Shown one piece after another: positions 41,478 to 50,411 of a DNA stretch of 64,000 nt. The notes under the pieces were generated by a model. That model worked only from the letters and a program-made list of their open reading frames with translations. It made no database searches and was not told the origin of the DNA. The number at the start of each line of letters is the position of its first letter. Position 1 is the first letter of the stretch. Where the stretch lies: positions 62,001-126,000 of the forward strand of contig NZ_JAMYJR010000010.1 of the NCBI RefSeq assembly GCF_024137025.1, read 5' to 3'. The position numbers and the translations under genes were made by a program. The stretch comes from Paractinoplanes aksuensis (GTDB taxonomy: Bacteria > Actinomycetota > Actinomycetes > Mycobacteriales > Micromonosporaceae).

Positions 41478-44400
41478 GTGATCGTGGGAGTCAAGACGTG
41501 GATCGAGGGGTGGCCGGTCTACCGGCAGCTCACCGGCTCCGATCCGCTCGGCCGGGGCGCCGCCGCGCAGTCTCCCAAGAGCAAGGCGCTCACCGCCCGC
41601 ACCGAGACCGCCGACCGGGTCGCCAAGTCGGTCTGCCCCTACTGCGCGGTCGGCTGCGGGCAGCGCATCTTCGTCAAGGACGAGAAGATCGTCCAGATCG
41701 AGGGCGACCCCGACAGCCCGGTCTCCCGCGGGCGCCTGTGCCCCAAGGGCTCGGCCAGCCTGAGCCTGGTCACCAGCGATCGCCGGCAGCAGAAAGTGCT
41801 CTACCGCAGGCCGTACGGGAAAGATTGGGAAGAACTCGATCTCGACACGGCGATGGAGATGATCGCCGACCGGGTGCTGGCCGCACGCGACGCCACCTGG
41901 CAGGACGCTGACGCGGACGGCAAGCCCCTGAACCGTACGCTGGGAATCTCCAGCCTCGGCGGGGCCACGCTCGACAACGAAGAGAACTACCTGATCAAGA
42001 AGCTCTTCACCGCGATCGGCGCCATCCAGATCGAGAACCAGGCCCGTATTTGACACTCCGCCACGGTTCCCGGTCTGGGAACCTCCTTCGGCCGGGGCGG
42101 GGCCACCGGATTCCTCCAGGATCTGGCTAACGCGGACTGCATCATCATCCAGGGCTCGAACATGGCCGAGGCGCACCCGGTGGGTTTCCAGTGGGTGGTC
42201 GAGGCCAAGAACCGCGGGGCCAAGGTCATTCACGTCGACCCCCGGTTCACGCGTACGAGCGCACTGGCTCACACGTATCTGCCGGTGCGGGCCGGTGCTG
42301 ACATCGCGTTCCTGGGTGGCGTGGTCAACTACATCCTGAGCAACGAGAAGGACTTCCGGGAGTACGTGCTCGCGTATACCAACGCGTCCACGCTCGTCAG
42401 CGAGGAGTTCCAGGACACTGAAGACCTGGACGGCCTGTTCTCCGGCTACGACCCCGAGACCAACACGTACGACCAGAAGAGCTGGCAGTACGCCGGTCAG
42501 CAGGACGAGGGCCAGGAGGAAGAGGAGTCGCACGTCGACCGTGAGACGGCGTCGGGCCTCGAGCAGGAGTCGCACGGCCCGCCGGTCCCGGCCGACGTGC
42601 CCCGCGACCCGACGCTGCAAGATCCGCGGTGTGTGTATCAGGTGCTCAAGCGGCACTACGCGCGCTACACACCGGAGGTCGTGGAGCGGCTGTGCGGCGT
42701 ACCGCAAGAGAAATTCCTCGAGGTGTGCGAGGCCTGGACCGCGAACTCGGGGCGCGAGCGGACGACCGCCCTGGTCTACAGCGTGGGCTGGACGCAGCAC
42801 AGCGTGGGCGTGCAGTACATCCGCACCGGCGCGATCATCCAGCTGCTGCTGGGGAACATGGGCCGCCCCGGCGGTGGCGTGATGGCGCTGCGCGGGCACG
42901 CCAGCATCCAGGGCTCGACCGACATCCCGACGCTGTTCAACCTGCTGCCGGGCTACCTGCCGATGCCGCACTTCCAGCAGCACGAGACGTTCGACCAGTG
43001 GGTCGACGCCATCCGGCACCCGGAGCAGAAGGGCTTCTGGTCCAACGCCAAGTCGTACGCGGTCAGCCTGCTCAAGTCGTACTGGGGGGACGCGGCGACC
43101 GAGCAGAACGACTACGGGTACGGCTGGATGCCCCGGCTGACCGGCGACCACGGTACGTACCAGCAGGTCCTGGACATGATCGACGGCAAGATCAAGGGGT
43201 ACTTCCTGCTCGGGCAGAACCCCGCCGTCGGCTCCGCCCACGGCAAGGCGCAGCGGCTGGGCATGGCCAACCTCGACTGGCTCGTGGTCCGCGATCTCTA
43301 CATGATCGAGAGCGCCACGTTCTGGAAGAACGGGCCCGAGATCGCGACCGGCGAGATCGTGCCCGAGGAGTGCAAGACCGAGGTCTTCTTCATGCCGGCC
43401 GCCTCGCACGCCGAGAAGTCGGGCACCTTCACCCAGACCCAGCGCATGTTGCAGTGGCGCGAACAGGCCGTCGAGCCGCCGGGCGACGCGCGTAGCGAAC
43501 TGTGGTTCTTCTACCACCTGGGCCGGATCATCCGCGAGCGGCTGGCCGGGTCGTCGTTGCCGCGTGACGAGGGTGTGCGCAGGCTGACCTGGGATTACGC
43601 GCTGCACGGCCCGCATCAGGAACCGAGCGGCGAGGACGTGCTGAAAGAGATCAACGGGTACGACCTGAGCACCGGGAAGCTGCTGTCGTCGTTCACGCAG
43701 ATGAAGCCGGACGGGTCGACCTCGGGCGGCTGCTGGATCTACACCGGCGTCTACCAGGACGGGGTCAACCAGGCCGCCCGGCGCAAGCCCGGTAAGGAGC
43801 AGAACTACGTCGCGCCCGAGTGGGGCTGGGCCTGGCCGGCCAACCGGCGCACGCTCTACAACCGGGCCTCGGCCGACCCCGAGGGCAACCCGTGGTCGGA
43901 ACGCAAGAAGTACGTGTGGTGGGACGCCGAGCAGGGCGAATGGGTCGGCGACGACGTGCCCGACTTCGAGAAGACCAAGCCGCCCTCGTACCGGCCGCCG
44001 GAGGGGGCGTCGGGGGTCGAGGCCATCGCCGGTGACGACGCGTTCATCATGCAGGGCGACGGCAAGGGCTGGCTGTACGCGCCGAGCGGGCTGATCGACG
44101 GGCCGATGCCGACCCACTACGAGCCGGCCGAGTCGAGCGTGCGCAACCCGCTCTACGGCCAGCAGGCGAATCCGACGCGCAAGGTGTATCAGCGCTCCGA
44201 CAACCTGACCAATCCGAGCCCGCCCGAAAAACATGCCGAGATCTATCCGTACGTGTTCAGCACCAGCCGCCTCACCGAGCACCACACGGCCGGGGGCATG
44301 AGCCGGCAGTTGGCGTACCTGTCGGAACTGCAACCCGAGATGTTCGTCGAGGTGTCGCCGGAGCTGGCGGCCGAGCGCGGGCTGGAACACCTGGGGTGGG

Positions 44401-44750
44401 CGCACATCGTGACGGCGCGCGCAGCGATCGAGGCCCGGGTGATGGTGACCGACCGGCTGGCCCCGCTGCGGATCGACGGGCGAATCGTGCACCAGCTCTG
44501 GATGCCGTACCACTGGGGCAGCGAGGGCCTGGTCACGGGCGACTCGGCCAACGACCTGATCGGGATCACGCTCGACCCCAACGTGCTCATCCAGGAGAGC
44601 AAGGTCGGCACGTGCGACATCCAGCCCGGGCGGCGGCCGACGGGGCCTTCGCTGCTGGCGTACGTGCAGGGCTACCGTGATCGGGCGGGGCTCACGCCCG
44701 GGCACCGGACGCCGATCGAGACGCCGAAGGACGCTGATGGGGAGCAATAG
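41478..44750 (+). CDS. fdhA: Selenocysteine-containing formate dehydrogenase, catalytic subunit
   Basis: The gene reads through an in-frame TGA at 42051-42053, so annotation pipelines would split it. Full length is about 1,090 residues. The N-terminal [4Fe-4S] motif CPYCAVGCG (Cys53, 56, 60) with LCPKG follows the start; residue ~192 is selenocysteine in the family context NQARI-U-HSATVPGLG, where it ligates Mo/W. GSNMAEAHP and the MGD-binding GQNPAVGSAHGKAQRLGMAN and NCY-like segments continue the molybdopterin fold, and the C-terminal domain ends with QPGRRPTGPSLLAYVQGY. A Glu/Gln-rich stretch near residue 345 is an insertion. It oxidises formate to CO2 and passes electrons to FdhB. A SECIS hairpin lies directly after the TGA. 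GTG 41478 or 41484 is the likely start. Confidence 0.92.
42051..42083 (+). promoter_or_regulatory. SECIS element with UGA selenocysteine codon
   Basis: The TGA at 42051-42053 is followed by a hairpin with stem GGTTCCC / GGGAACC (seven pairs, 42065-42071 and 42077-42083) and loop GGTCT (42072-42076). The loop lies at +19 to +23 after the UGA, the same spacing and the same GGUCU loop as I recall for E. coli fdhF, where SelB binds it. Confidence 0.88.
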
Positions 44751-45948
44751 CCTGTACGGGCCGCTCGACCCGGCGCCCGACGCCGGGTACACGGACGCGC
44801 CGCCGCGGATGGGGTTCTTCACCGACACGTCGGTGTGCATCGGGTGCAAGGCGTGCGAGGTGGCCTGCAAGACGTGGAACGCGGTGCCGGACGACGGGTT
44901 CGACCTGCTCGGGCAGTCGTACGACAACACGGGTGGGCTGACGGCCAACTCGTGGCGGCATGTGGCGTTCATCGAGCAGCCGCGGTCGTCCTCGGGCGCG
45001 GCCACTGATACGCCGGGGGCGTTCGCGGGGCTGCCGGTCGGGCCGTCGTCGGTGCCGGCGACCAATGTGGTGGGCGCTCGGACGTCGGTGGACACCGGCA
45101 CCGCGCCAGGGATTCCGCCGGCCGTCGACGCGCTGGCCGCGGCGGCTACCGCGGGGTCGGAGTTCCTTGGGGCCGCTCCGAGCGGTGGATGTGGTTCTGG
45201 ATCTTCCGGCGGGTGCGCGTGCTCTTCCGGGGCCGGGGCTTCCGCTTCTTCCGGGGCCGGCGCTTCTGCGGCGGGCATATCGGGGGCCGGCGTTCCGGCG
45301 GGCGGCGTTTCTCAGGGCAGTCAGTTCCTGGGGATGCCCATGTCGGATTTGCCGGGGCGAACCACCGCGGCGCCGCGGAGCGATTTCCGCTGGCTGATGA
45401 TGTCGAATGTGTGCAAGCACTGCACGCATGCTGGGTGCCTGGATGTGTGCCCGACGGGGGCGCTGTTCCGCACCGAGTTCGGCACGGTCGTGGTGCAGGA
45501 CGACATCTGCAACGGCTGCGGCTACTGCATTTCGGGCTGCCCGTACGGCGTGATCGACCGGCGCGAGGACGACGGGCGGGCCTGGAAGTGCACGCTCTGC
45601 TACGACCGGATCGGGGACGGGCTGATGCCGGCCTGCGCCACGGCCTGCCCGACCGAGTCGATTCAGTACGGTGAGCTGGACGAACTGCGCGAGCGGGCGG
45701 CGCTGCGGCTCGAGTCACTGCAGTCGCAGGGGGTAGCCGAGGCCCGGCTCTACGGCCACGACCCTTCCGACGGTGTTGGCGGGGACGGGGCGTTCTTCCT
45801 ATTGCTGGATGAGCCCGAGGTGTACGGCCTCCCGCCGGACCCGCACGTGCCGACGCGCGACGTGGTGTCGATGTGGAAGAAGGCCGGGCTGGCCGCCCTG
45901 ACCATGGCCGCCACGGCGGTTGTCGCGTTCGCCGGGAGGCGCGGATGA
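44737..45948 (+). CDS. fdhB: Formate dehydrogenase iron-sulfur subunit with Gly/Ser/Ala insertion
   Basis: About 403 residues; the ATG lies 14 bases inside the end of fdhA, so the genes are coupled. Four [4Fe-4S] motifs: CIGCKACEVACKTW (Cys34-44), CKHCTHAGCLDVCPTGALF, CNGCGYCISGCPYGV and CTLCYDRIGDGLMPACATAC. One C-terminal helix (LAALTMAATAVVAFAG) anchors it. Between cluster motifs one and two lies an insertion of about 130 residues (~83-215) of low complexity, with Ser/Gly/Ala/Cys text such as SGGCGSGSSGGCACSSG, bounded by similar words GSEFLG and GSQFLG. Homologues I know lack it. Electrons pass from the FdhA active site to the quinone site through these clusters. Confidence 0.9.
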   Translation: MGSNSLYGPLDPAPDAGYTDAPPRMGFFTDTSVCIGCKACEVACKTWNAVPDDGFDLLGQSYDNTGGLTANSWRHVAFIEQPRSSSGAATDTPGAFAGLPVGPSSVPATNVVGARTSVDTGTAPGIPPAVDALAAAATAGSEFLGAAPSGGCGSGSSGGCACSSGAGASASSGAGASAAGISGAGVPAGGVSQGSQFLGMPMSDLPGRTTAAPRSDFRWLMMSNVCKHCTHAGCLDVCPTGALFRTEFGTVVVQDDICNGCGYCISGCPYGVIDRREDDGRAWKCTLCYDRIGDGLMPACATACPTESIQYGELDELRERAALRLESLQSQGVAEARLYGHDPSDGVGGDGAFFLLLDEPEVYGLPPDPHVPTRDVVSMWKKAGLAALTMAATAVVAFAGRRG

Positions 45949-47144
45949 GTCCGGCCCACCCCACCCGTGGCGACTCCTCGGACGGCCGCTCCCGGGCTGA
46001 ACGCTCCTCGGACGGACACGGCGGCTCGGATGGACACGGCGGCTCGGATGGACACGGCGGCTCGGACGCCCGCTCGTCGGATGGCCGCTCCCAGGATGGG
46101 CGGTCCTCGGACGGGCGGTCGGTGGATCGGCGGTCGCGTGGAAAGCGGGGCGGTGGTGGGGACCGGCCCATGGTGCCCAAGGCCGACTTCCAGTCGTACT
46201 ACGGGCGGCCGATTGTGCGGCCGCCGGTGTGGACGCATGACATCGCGATCTATCTGTTCACCGGTGGGCTGGCTGCGGGGTCGGCGCTGGTCGCGGCGGG
46301 TGGGCAGGCCACCGGCGACCCGGTGCTGCGGGTCGCGGGCCGGGCCACGGCCCTGGGGGCGCTGGGTGCGAGCACGTTCTTCCTGATCAAGGACCTGGGG
46401 CGGCCCGACCGGTTCCACCACATGCTGCGGGTGGCCAAGCCGACCTCGCCGATGTCCATGGGCACGTGGTTGCTGAGCGTGTTCGGGGGCGCGGCGGGGG
46501 TGGCGGCTGCGGCTGAGTTGGCGCCGTTCTTGCCTGAGCGCGGTGTCCTCGGGTTGGCGCGGAAGGTGTTGCCGCCGGTGGGGGCGGCCGCTGGGTATGG
46601 GGCGGCTGCGCTGGCTCCGGGGCTGGCCACGTACACCGCGGTGCTTTTCGCCGACACGGCCGTGCCGAGCTGGAATGCGGCGTACCCGGACCTGCCCTTC
46701 ATGTTTGCCGGAAGTGCCCTGGCCAGTGGCGCGGGCGTGGGGCTGATCGCGGCGCCGGGACGGCCGATGCGGCGGATGGCGGTGGCCGGGGCGGCGATCG
46801 AACTCGCGGCCGGGCATCGGGTCGAGCACGGGCACGGGCTGCTCAGCGAGCCCTACCGCAACGGGCGGCCGGGCAAGATGCTGCGCGCGGCCCGCATCCT
46901 GACCGCGGTGGGTGCCGTCGGGGCGGTGGTCGGGCGGCGCAGCCGGGTCGTGTCGGCGCTGGCCGGGGCCTCGCTGCTGGCCGGCTCGGTGCTGACCCGC
47001 TTCGGCGTGTTCGAGGGCGGCGTCGACTCGGCGAAGGATCCGCGCTACACGGTCGTGCCGCAGCGCGAAGGCCTCAACAAAGCCGGCGGCCAGAAGGTCA
47101 GCCGCGCTACGGGACCAGCTCCCGACGCGCCGACCTCAGCGTGA
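45945..47144 (+). CDS. NrfD/PsrC-type formate dehydrogenase membrane subunit
   Basis: About 399 residues; starts with a four-base overlap of fdhB (ATGA). The first ~70 residues are hydrophilic low-complexity text with three copies of DGHGGS and several SSDGRS-like units. The rest is polytopic, about eight helices (HDIAIYLFTGGLAAGSALVA, STFFLIKDLGRPDRFHHMLR, ATYTAVLFADTAVPSWNAAY), the NrfD family signature being IKDLGRPxRFxxMLRV. It likely transfers electrons from FdhB to menaquinone. GHRVEHGHGLLSEPYRNGRP is the conserved cytoplasmic loop seen near the end of the family. Confidence 0.88.
   Translation: MSPAHPTRGDSSDGRSRAERSSDGHGGSDGHGGSDGHGGSDARSSDGRSQDGRSSDGRSVDRRSRGKRGGGGDRPMVPKADFQSYYGRPIVRPPVWTHDIAIYLFTGGLAAGSALVAAGGQATGDPVLRVAGRATALGALGASTFFLIKDLGRPDRFHHMLRVAKPTSPMSMGTWLLSVFGGAAGVAAAAELAPFLPERGVLGLARKVLPPVGAAAGYGAAALAPGLATYTAVLFADTAVPSWNAAYPDLPFMFAGSALASGAGVGLIAAPGRPMRRMAVAGAAIELAAGHRVEHGHGLLSEPYRNGRPGKMLRAARILTAVGAVGAVVGRRSRVVSALAGASLLAGSVLTRFGVFEGGVDSAKDPRYTVVPQREGLNKAGGQKVSRATGPAPDAPTSA
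46014..46070 (+). repeat. 18-bp tandem repeat in the NrfD-type gene
   Basis: Three almost exact copies of GGACACGGCGGCTCGGAT encode DGHGGS repeated in frame in the N-terminal tail. A change of unit number would keep the reading frame. Confidence 0.85.
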
Positions 47145-47168
47145 GGTGCTGACCGCCGAGCTGTTGCT

Positions 47169-47624
47169 TCAGAGGCCGCGCGCTGTTGCTGTGGCTTCGG
47201 TGTCGAACAGGTCTAGGCCCAGCACCTCGCGGGCGTGCTGCGCGTCCTCGGCGCGCTGGGCGCGCTCCATCTCGCCGTACAGTGCGATCTTGATGTCGAG
47301 CATCGCCACGTCCTGCTGGAGCTCTTCGATGCGGGCCAGCACGCGCTCGCGGTGCTCGACGAACAACCGCAGACGGTCGCCGACGGTGTGGTCGCCGGCC
47401 CGCACCATTTCGGCATAGCGGCGCATGTCGCGCACGGGCATGCCGGTGCCGCGCAGGCGGATCAGCAGCCGCAGCCAGTCCAGGTCGCGGTCGCAGTAGC
47501 GGCGGCGGCCCGCGGTGTCGCGCTCGACCGGCTCGACCAGGCCCTCCTGCTCGTACCAGCGCAGGGTGTGCACGGAGAGCCCGACCGTTTCCGCCGCCGC
47601 GCCGACGCTGATCCCGTTCACCAT
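47169..47624 (-). CDS. MerR-family transcriptional regulator
   Basis: About 151 residues. The winged-helix starts SVGAAAETVGLSVHTLRWYE with EQEGLVEP and RRRYCDRDLDWLRLLIRLRG, the standard MerR DNA-binding domain, followed by a coiled-coil dimer helix (RERVLARIEELQQDVAMLDI). There is no Cys or drug-pocket domain, so the signal is unknown. It converges with the NrfD-type gene and lies just before selD on the same strand. I start at ATG 47624; GTG 47621 is close. Confidence 0.88.
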   Translation of the reverse strand: MVNGISVGAAAETVGLSVHTLRWYEQEGLVEPVERDTAGRRRYCDRDLDWLRLLIRLRGTGMPVRDMRRYAEMVRAGDHTVGDRLRLFVEHRERVLARIEELQQDVAMLDIKIALYGEMERAQRAEDAQHAREVLGLDLFDTEATATARGL

Positions 47625-47657
47625 GGGGTCAGCCTCGCAGTTCGAGTGCACTCGAAG

Positions 47658-48668
47658 TCAAGGGCGGACCTCCAGCGTCATGCCGTCGGCCCGGGCCGGC
47701 AGCAGCTCGCCGACGATCGGGAAACCGGGCACCTCGCCCGCCACCAGCAGCCCGCCCGAGGTCTGGGCGTCGGCCAGCAGCAGCAGTTCGTCCTCGCTGA
47801 CGCCGCTGTCGAGGTGCGGCCGCACCCAGTCCAGGTTGCGGCGGGTGCCACCACTGACGTACCCGTCGCGCAGGGCTTCCCGGGCGCCTTCCAGGTACGG
47901 GACCGCGCGCGCGTCGATCCGGGCCGTGACCCCGCTGGCCCGGGCCAGCTTGTGCAGGTGCCCGAGCAGCCCGAACCCGGTGACGTCGGTGGCGCAGACG
48001 GCGCCCGCCTTCAACGCCTCGACCGAGGCGGCCAGGTTGAGCGTGGTCATGGCGTCGACGGCGTTCGCGAACACCTCGCCGGTGGCCTTGTGCCGGCTGT
48101 TGAGCACGCCCACCCCGAGCGGCTTGGTCAGGGTCAGCGGCACCCCGGCCACCCCCGCGTCGTTGCGCATGAGCCGGTGCGGGTCGGCGATGCCGGTGAC
48201 GGCCATGCCGTACTTGGGTTCGGGGTCGTCGACGCTGTGCCCGCCGGCCAGGTGGCAGCCGGCGTCCCGGGCGATGGCCAGCCCGCCGGCCAGCACCTCG
48301 CCCGCCAGTTCCATCGGCAGCAGATCACGCGGCCAGGCCAGCAGGTTCACGGCGACGACGGGGGTGCCACCCATGGCGTACACGTCGGACAGCGCATTGG
48401 CGGCGGCGATGCGCCCCCAGTCGTACGCGTCGTCGACCACGGGGGTGAAGAAGTCGGCCGTGGCCACCACGGCCGTGCCGTTGGCCAGGCTGACCACGGC
48501 CGCGTCGTCCCCGTCGTCGAGCCCGACGAGCAACTCGCCCGGCCCCTTGGGCAGACCCGTGCCGACCAGACCGGCCACCACGGATTCGAGCTCCCCGGGC
48601 GGGATCTTGCAGGCGCAGCCTCCGCCGTGGGCGTACTGGGTCAGACGCGGTGCATCAACGGCAGTCAC
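47658..48668 (-). CDS. selD: Selenide, water dikinase (selenophosphate synthetase)
   Basis: A 336-residue enzyme that makes selenophosphate, the Se donor for tRNA-Sec, from selenide and ATP. The N-terminal glycine-rich loop HGGGCACK carries Cys18 and Lys21, the catalytic pair (Cys17/Lys20 in E. coli). ATADFFTPVVDDAYDWGRIA and HSVDDPEPKYGMAVTG are conserved ATP/Mg segments. GTG 48668 is chosen as start because the loop must be near the N terminus; the frame is open upstream to 48767. It is divergent from selC (61 bases) and convergent with nothing else. Cys rather than Sec is used at position 18. Confidence 0.95.
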   Translation of the reverse strand: MTAVDAPRLTQYAHGGGCACKIPPGELESVVAGLVGTGLPKGPGELLVGLDDGDDAAVVSLANGTAVVATADFFTPVVDDAYDWGRIAAANALSDVYAMGGTPVVAVNLLAWPRDLLPMELAGEVLAGGLAIARDAGCHLAGGHSVDDPEPKYGMAVTGIADPHRLMRNDAGVAGVPLTLTKPLGVGVLNSRHKATGEVFANAVDAMTTLNLAASVEALKAGAVCATDVTGFGLLGHLHKLARASGVTARIDARAVPYLEGAREALRDGYVSGGTRRNLDWVRPHLDSGVSEDELLLLADAQTSGGLLVAGEVPGFPIVGELLPARADGMTLEVRP

Positions 48669-48728
48669 AACGCCCACTCTGGCACGTCGGTGATCGATCC
48701 GCCCATCGCGGCGTCTAGAGTTCGTCCC

Positions 48729-48824
48729 GGAGGCGTTCAGGTGGCTGGTGCCCCTCCCGGTCTTCAAAACCGGTGTGGCCCGGCATCCGGGCCAGGCGGG
48801 TTCGATTCCCGTCCGCCTCCGCCA
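48729..48824 (+). tRNA. selC: tRNA-Sec (anticodon TCA)
   Basis: The 96-base gene includes an encoded CCA. The acceptor stem GGAGGCG pairs with CGCCTCC; the anticodon stem-loop CCGGT-CTTCAAA-ACCGG has TCA at 48764-48766; a long extra arm TGGCCCG-GCATC-CGGGCCA gives the seryl-tRNA look; the T arm is CGGGTTCGATTCCCG. The T stem plus acceptor and long D stem fit selenocysteine tRNA rather than tRNA-Ser. It is charged with serine and converted by SelA. Confidence 0.95.
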
Positions 48825-49039
48825 AGCGCTGTTACGAATTCGTGACGGAATAGCGGGCAGGAGAACACTTCGAGCCCGGACGGCGCGGAGGGGATCAATT
48901 CCCAGTCCCTTTTCGCCGACGCCATTCCCGTTCGACCGATTCCGCGGCTTCCAGCGGAAACGAGTACAAGATCAGCGCGAGGGCCTGTGCGAATGTGGTC
49001 GCGGGCTCAGGGCGGGCCTTGTCGATCAGGGAGTACGTC

Positions 49040-49462
49040 ATGATGGAACTGGCCGATCTGCGGGTCTTCTCGGATATCGAATACAACTTCCCCGACCGGT
49101 ACCGCGGCCTTCTGCTGGTGGGTGGCGACGAGGAGACCGCCGAGGTCGTCTACTGCACACCGCCGGTGTCCGAGCAGGAAGCCGAGCGACTGCTCGACGT
49201 CCGGTACCAGGCGCTGGTCGCGGACTCGTCGACGCCGGACACCAGCCGGGCCGAAGGGTTGATGGAGCTCGACCGGCTGCGGGGTCTGTGTGCCGAGCGG
49301 AACAGGCTGCTCGACGAACTGGCCGAGAACGAGGCGTATCCCGAACTGGTCGGGGCCGAGGATGTTCTGCTCGGCGAGGCGTTCGGCGATGCCCAACTGA
49401 GCCTGCTGACGATGCAGATCGAGCAGAGCAAGCAGCGGCTGTTCGCCGTCGTCGAGGCTTGA
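49040..49462 (+). CDS. Hypothetical acidic helical protein
   Basis: ATG 49040 follows GGGAG at a good distance. The ~140-residue product is acidic (ELADLRVFSDIEYNFPDRYR, ERNRLLDELAENEAYPELV) and helical towards the C terminus (QLSLLTMQIEQSKQRLFAVV). No family recognised. It lies between selC and the LysR gene and has no evident link to selenium. The 215 bases from the tRNA to this gene hold nothing identified. Confidence 0.55.
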   Translation: MMELADLRVFSDIEYNFPDRYRGLLLVGGDEETAEVVYCTPPVSEQEAERLLDVRYQALVADSSTPDTSRAEGLMELDRLRGLCAERNRLLDELAENEAYPELVGAEDVLLGEAFGDAQLSLLTMQIEQSKQRLFAVVEA

Positions 49463-49675
49463 GCGCCGGGCTTCGCCGGCGCCGAATTCGGACGCTCGAT
49501 GCGGCGCGTGCATCAACCGGACCGGCCGCACCAGAAATACAGGGCTGTAGTTCTTTCGGTCGCCTTGCCCGTGACCAGCCGGAACGGCACGGTTGAGGGT
49601 GATGGGTAGCCCGGCGGTTCGGAAGCCATGAGTCACTGAAGGTCATTACTCACCCGGCCGGCCGGGCACCCTCAT

Positions 49676-50224
49676 TCAGGCGCGGCGCCAGCGGGCCCGG
49701 TCTTCGCCGGCTTTGCGGATGCACCGGTATGCCTTGCCGGTCTTCGATACGCCGCGAGCGCCCTCGGGTGAGCAGAATGCGCCGGGCGTCACGGTCTTTT
49801 TCGGTGGGGCCTGCGTCTTTGTCGGTCGTGGCTTCGGCTTGGTGGTGGTGGGCCGTGGCTTGGGCTTCTTCGTCGTCGGCTGCACGGTCGGCTTGACGGT
49901 GGTCCGGGTCGGGGCCGGCCTCGAACTCGGTTTGCGGCTCGGCGTGGCCGGCACTTCGGCCGTTGTGGGCGCGGCCGTTGTCGGCACGGTTTCCACCGGC
50001 GCCTGCTCGGTGGTGGGCAGTGCGGCCAGGTTGCGGGGCGCCGCTGTCGTGGGTTTCGGGTCGGGGTTGCCGGTGAAGATCTGACCGACGAAGACGCCGC
50101 CGCAGACCAGAACCGAAAGGGCAATCGCGCTCAGGGCGATGACGGCGACGGTGTTGTTCTTCTTGATCGGCGGCTGAGGATAGGGCTCGGTGGGCCGCTG
50201 CCAAGGTCTCGGGTCATTCGTCAC
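49676..50224 (-). CDS. Membrane-anchored Pro/Thr/Lys-rich protein
   Basis: A 182-residue protein with a short Pro-rich cytoplasmic start (RPWQRPTEPYPQPPIKK), one membrane helix (TVAVIALSAIALSVLVCGGV), a ~90-residue extracytoplasmic linker of Pro, Thr and Lys (PTTKKPKPRPTTTKPKPRPT), and a small C-terminal domain with a possible disulfide: CSPEGARGVSKTGKAYRC. The terminal motif, CxPEGaxGxTxxGxxYxC, is found at the end of many actinobacterial secreted proteins. Function unknown. Confidence 0.7.
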   Translation of the reverse strand: MTNDPRPWQRPTEPYPQPPIKKNNTVAVIALSAIALSVLVCGGVFVGQIFTGNPDPKPTTAAPRNLAALPTTEQAPVETVPTTAAPTTAEVPATPSRKPSSRPAPTRTTVKPTVQPTTKKPKPRPTTTKPKPRPTKTQAPPKKTVTPGAFCSPEGARGVSKTGKAYRCIRKAGEDRARWRRA

Positions 50225-50411
50225 GCGACCACCCTGCTGTCCGATTCGGATCGCGTCGATCAGCCGTTAGGGCTAAAGGTGATGATGATCGGATGGGTCG
50301 CTTTCGGTCACTTTTCTCTGCTTTTATCGCCGCAGTCATTCTGTCTTCGAGCAGCGCGTCGACGTTGCCGCGGGCGGCGTTGGTGAATGGGCCGGCGAGT
50401 TCGCCGACCGG

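Noticed and set aside
41427..45278. A 1,283-codon open frame antisense to fdhA and fdhB
   Set aside because: It is the mirror of a GC-rich coding strand; the product has no motifs, while the plus strand has full family motifs, SECIS and overlaps.
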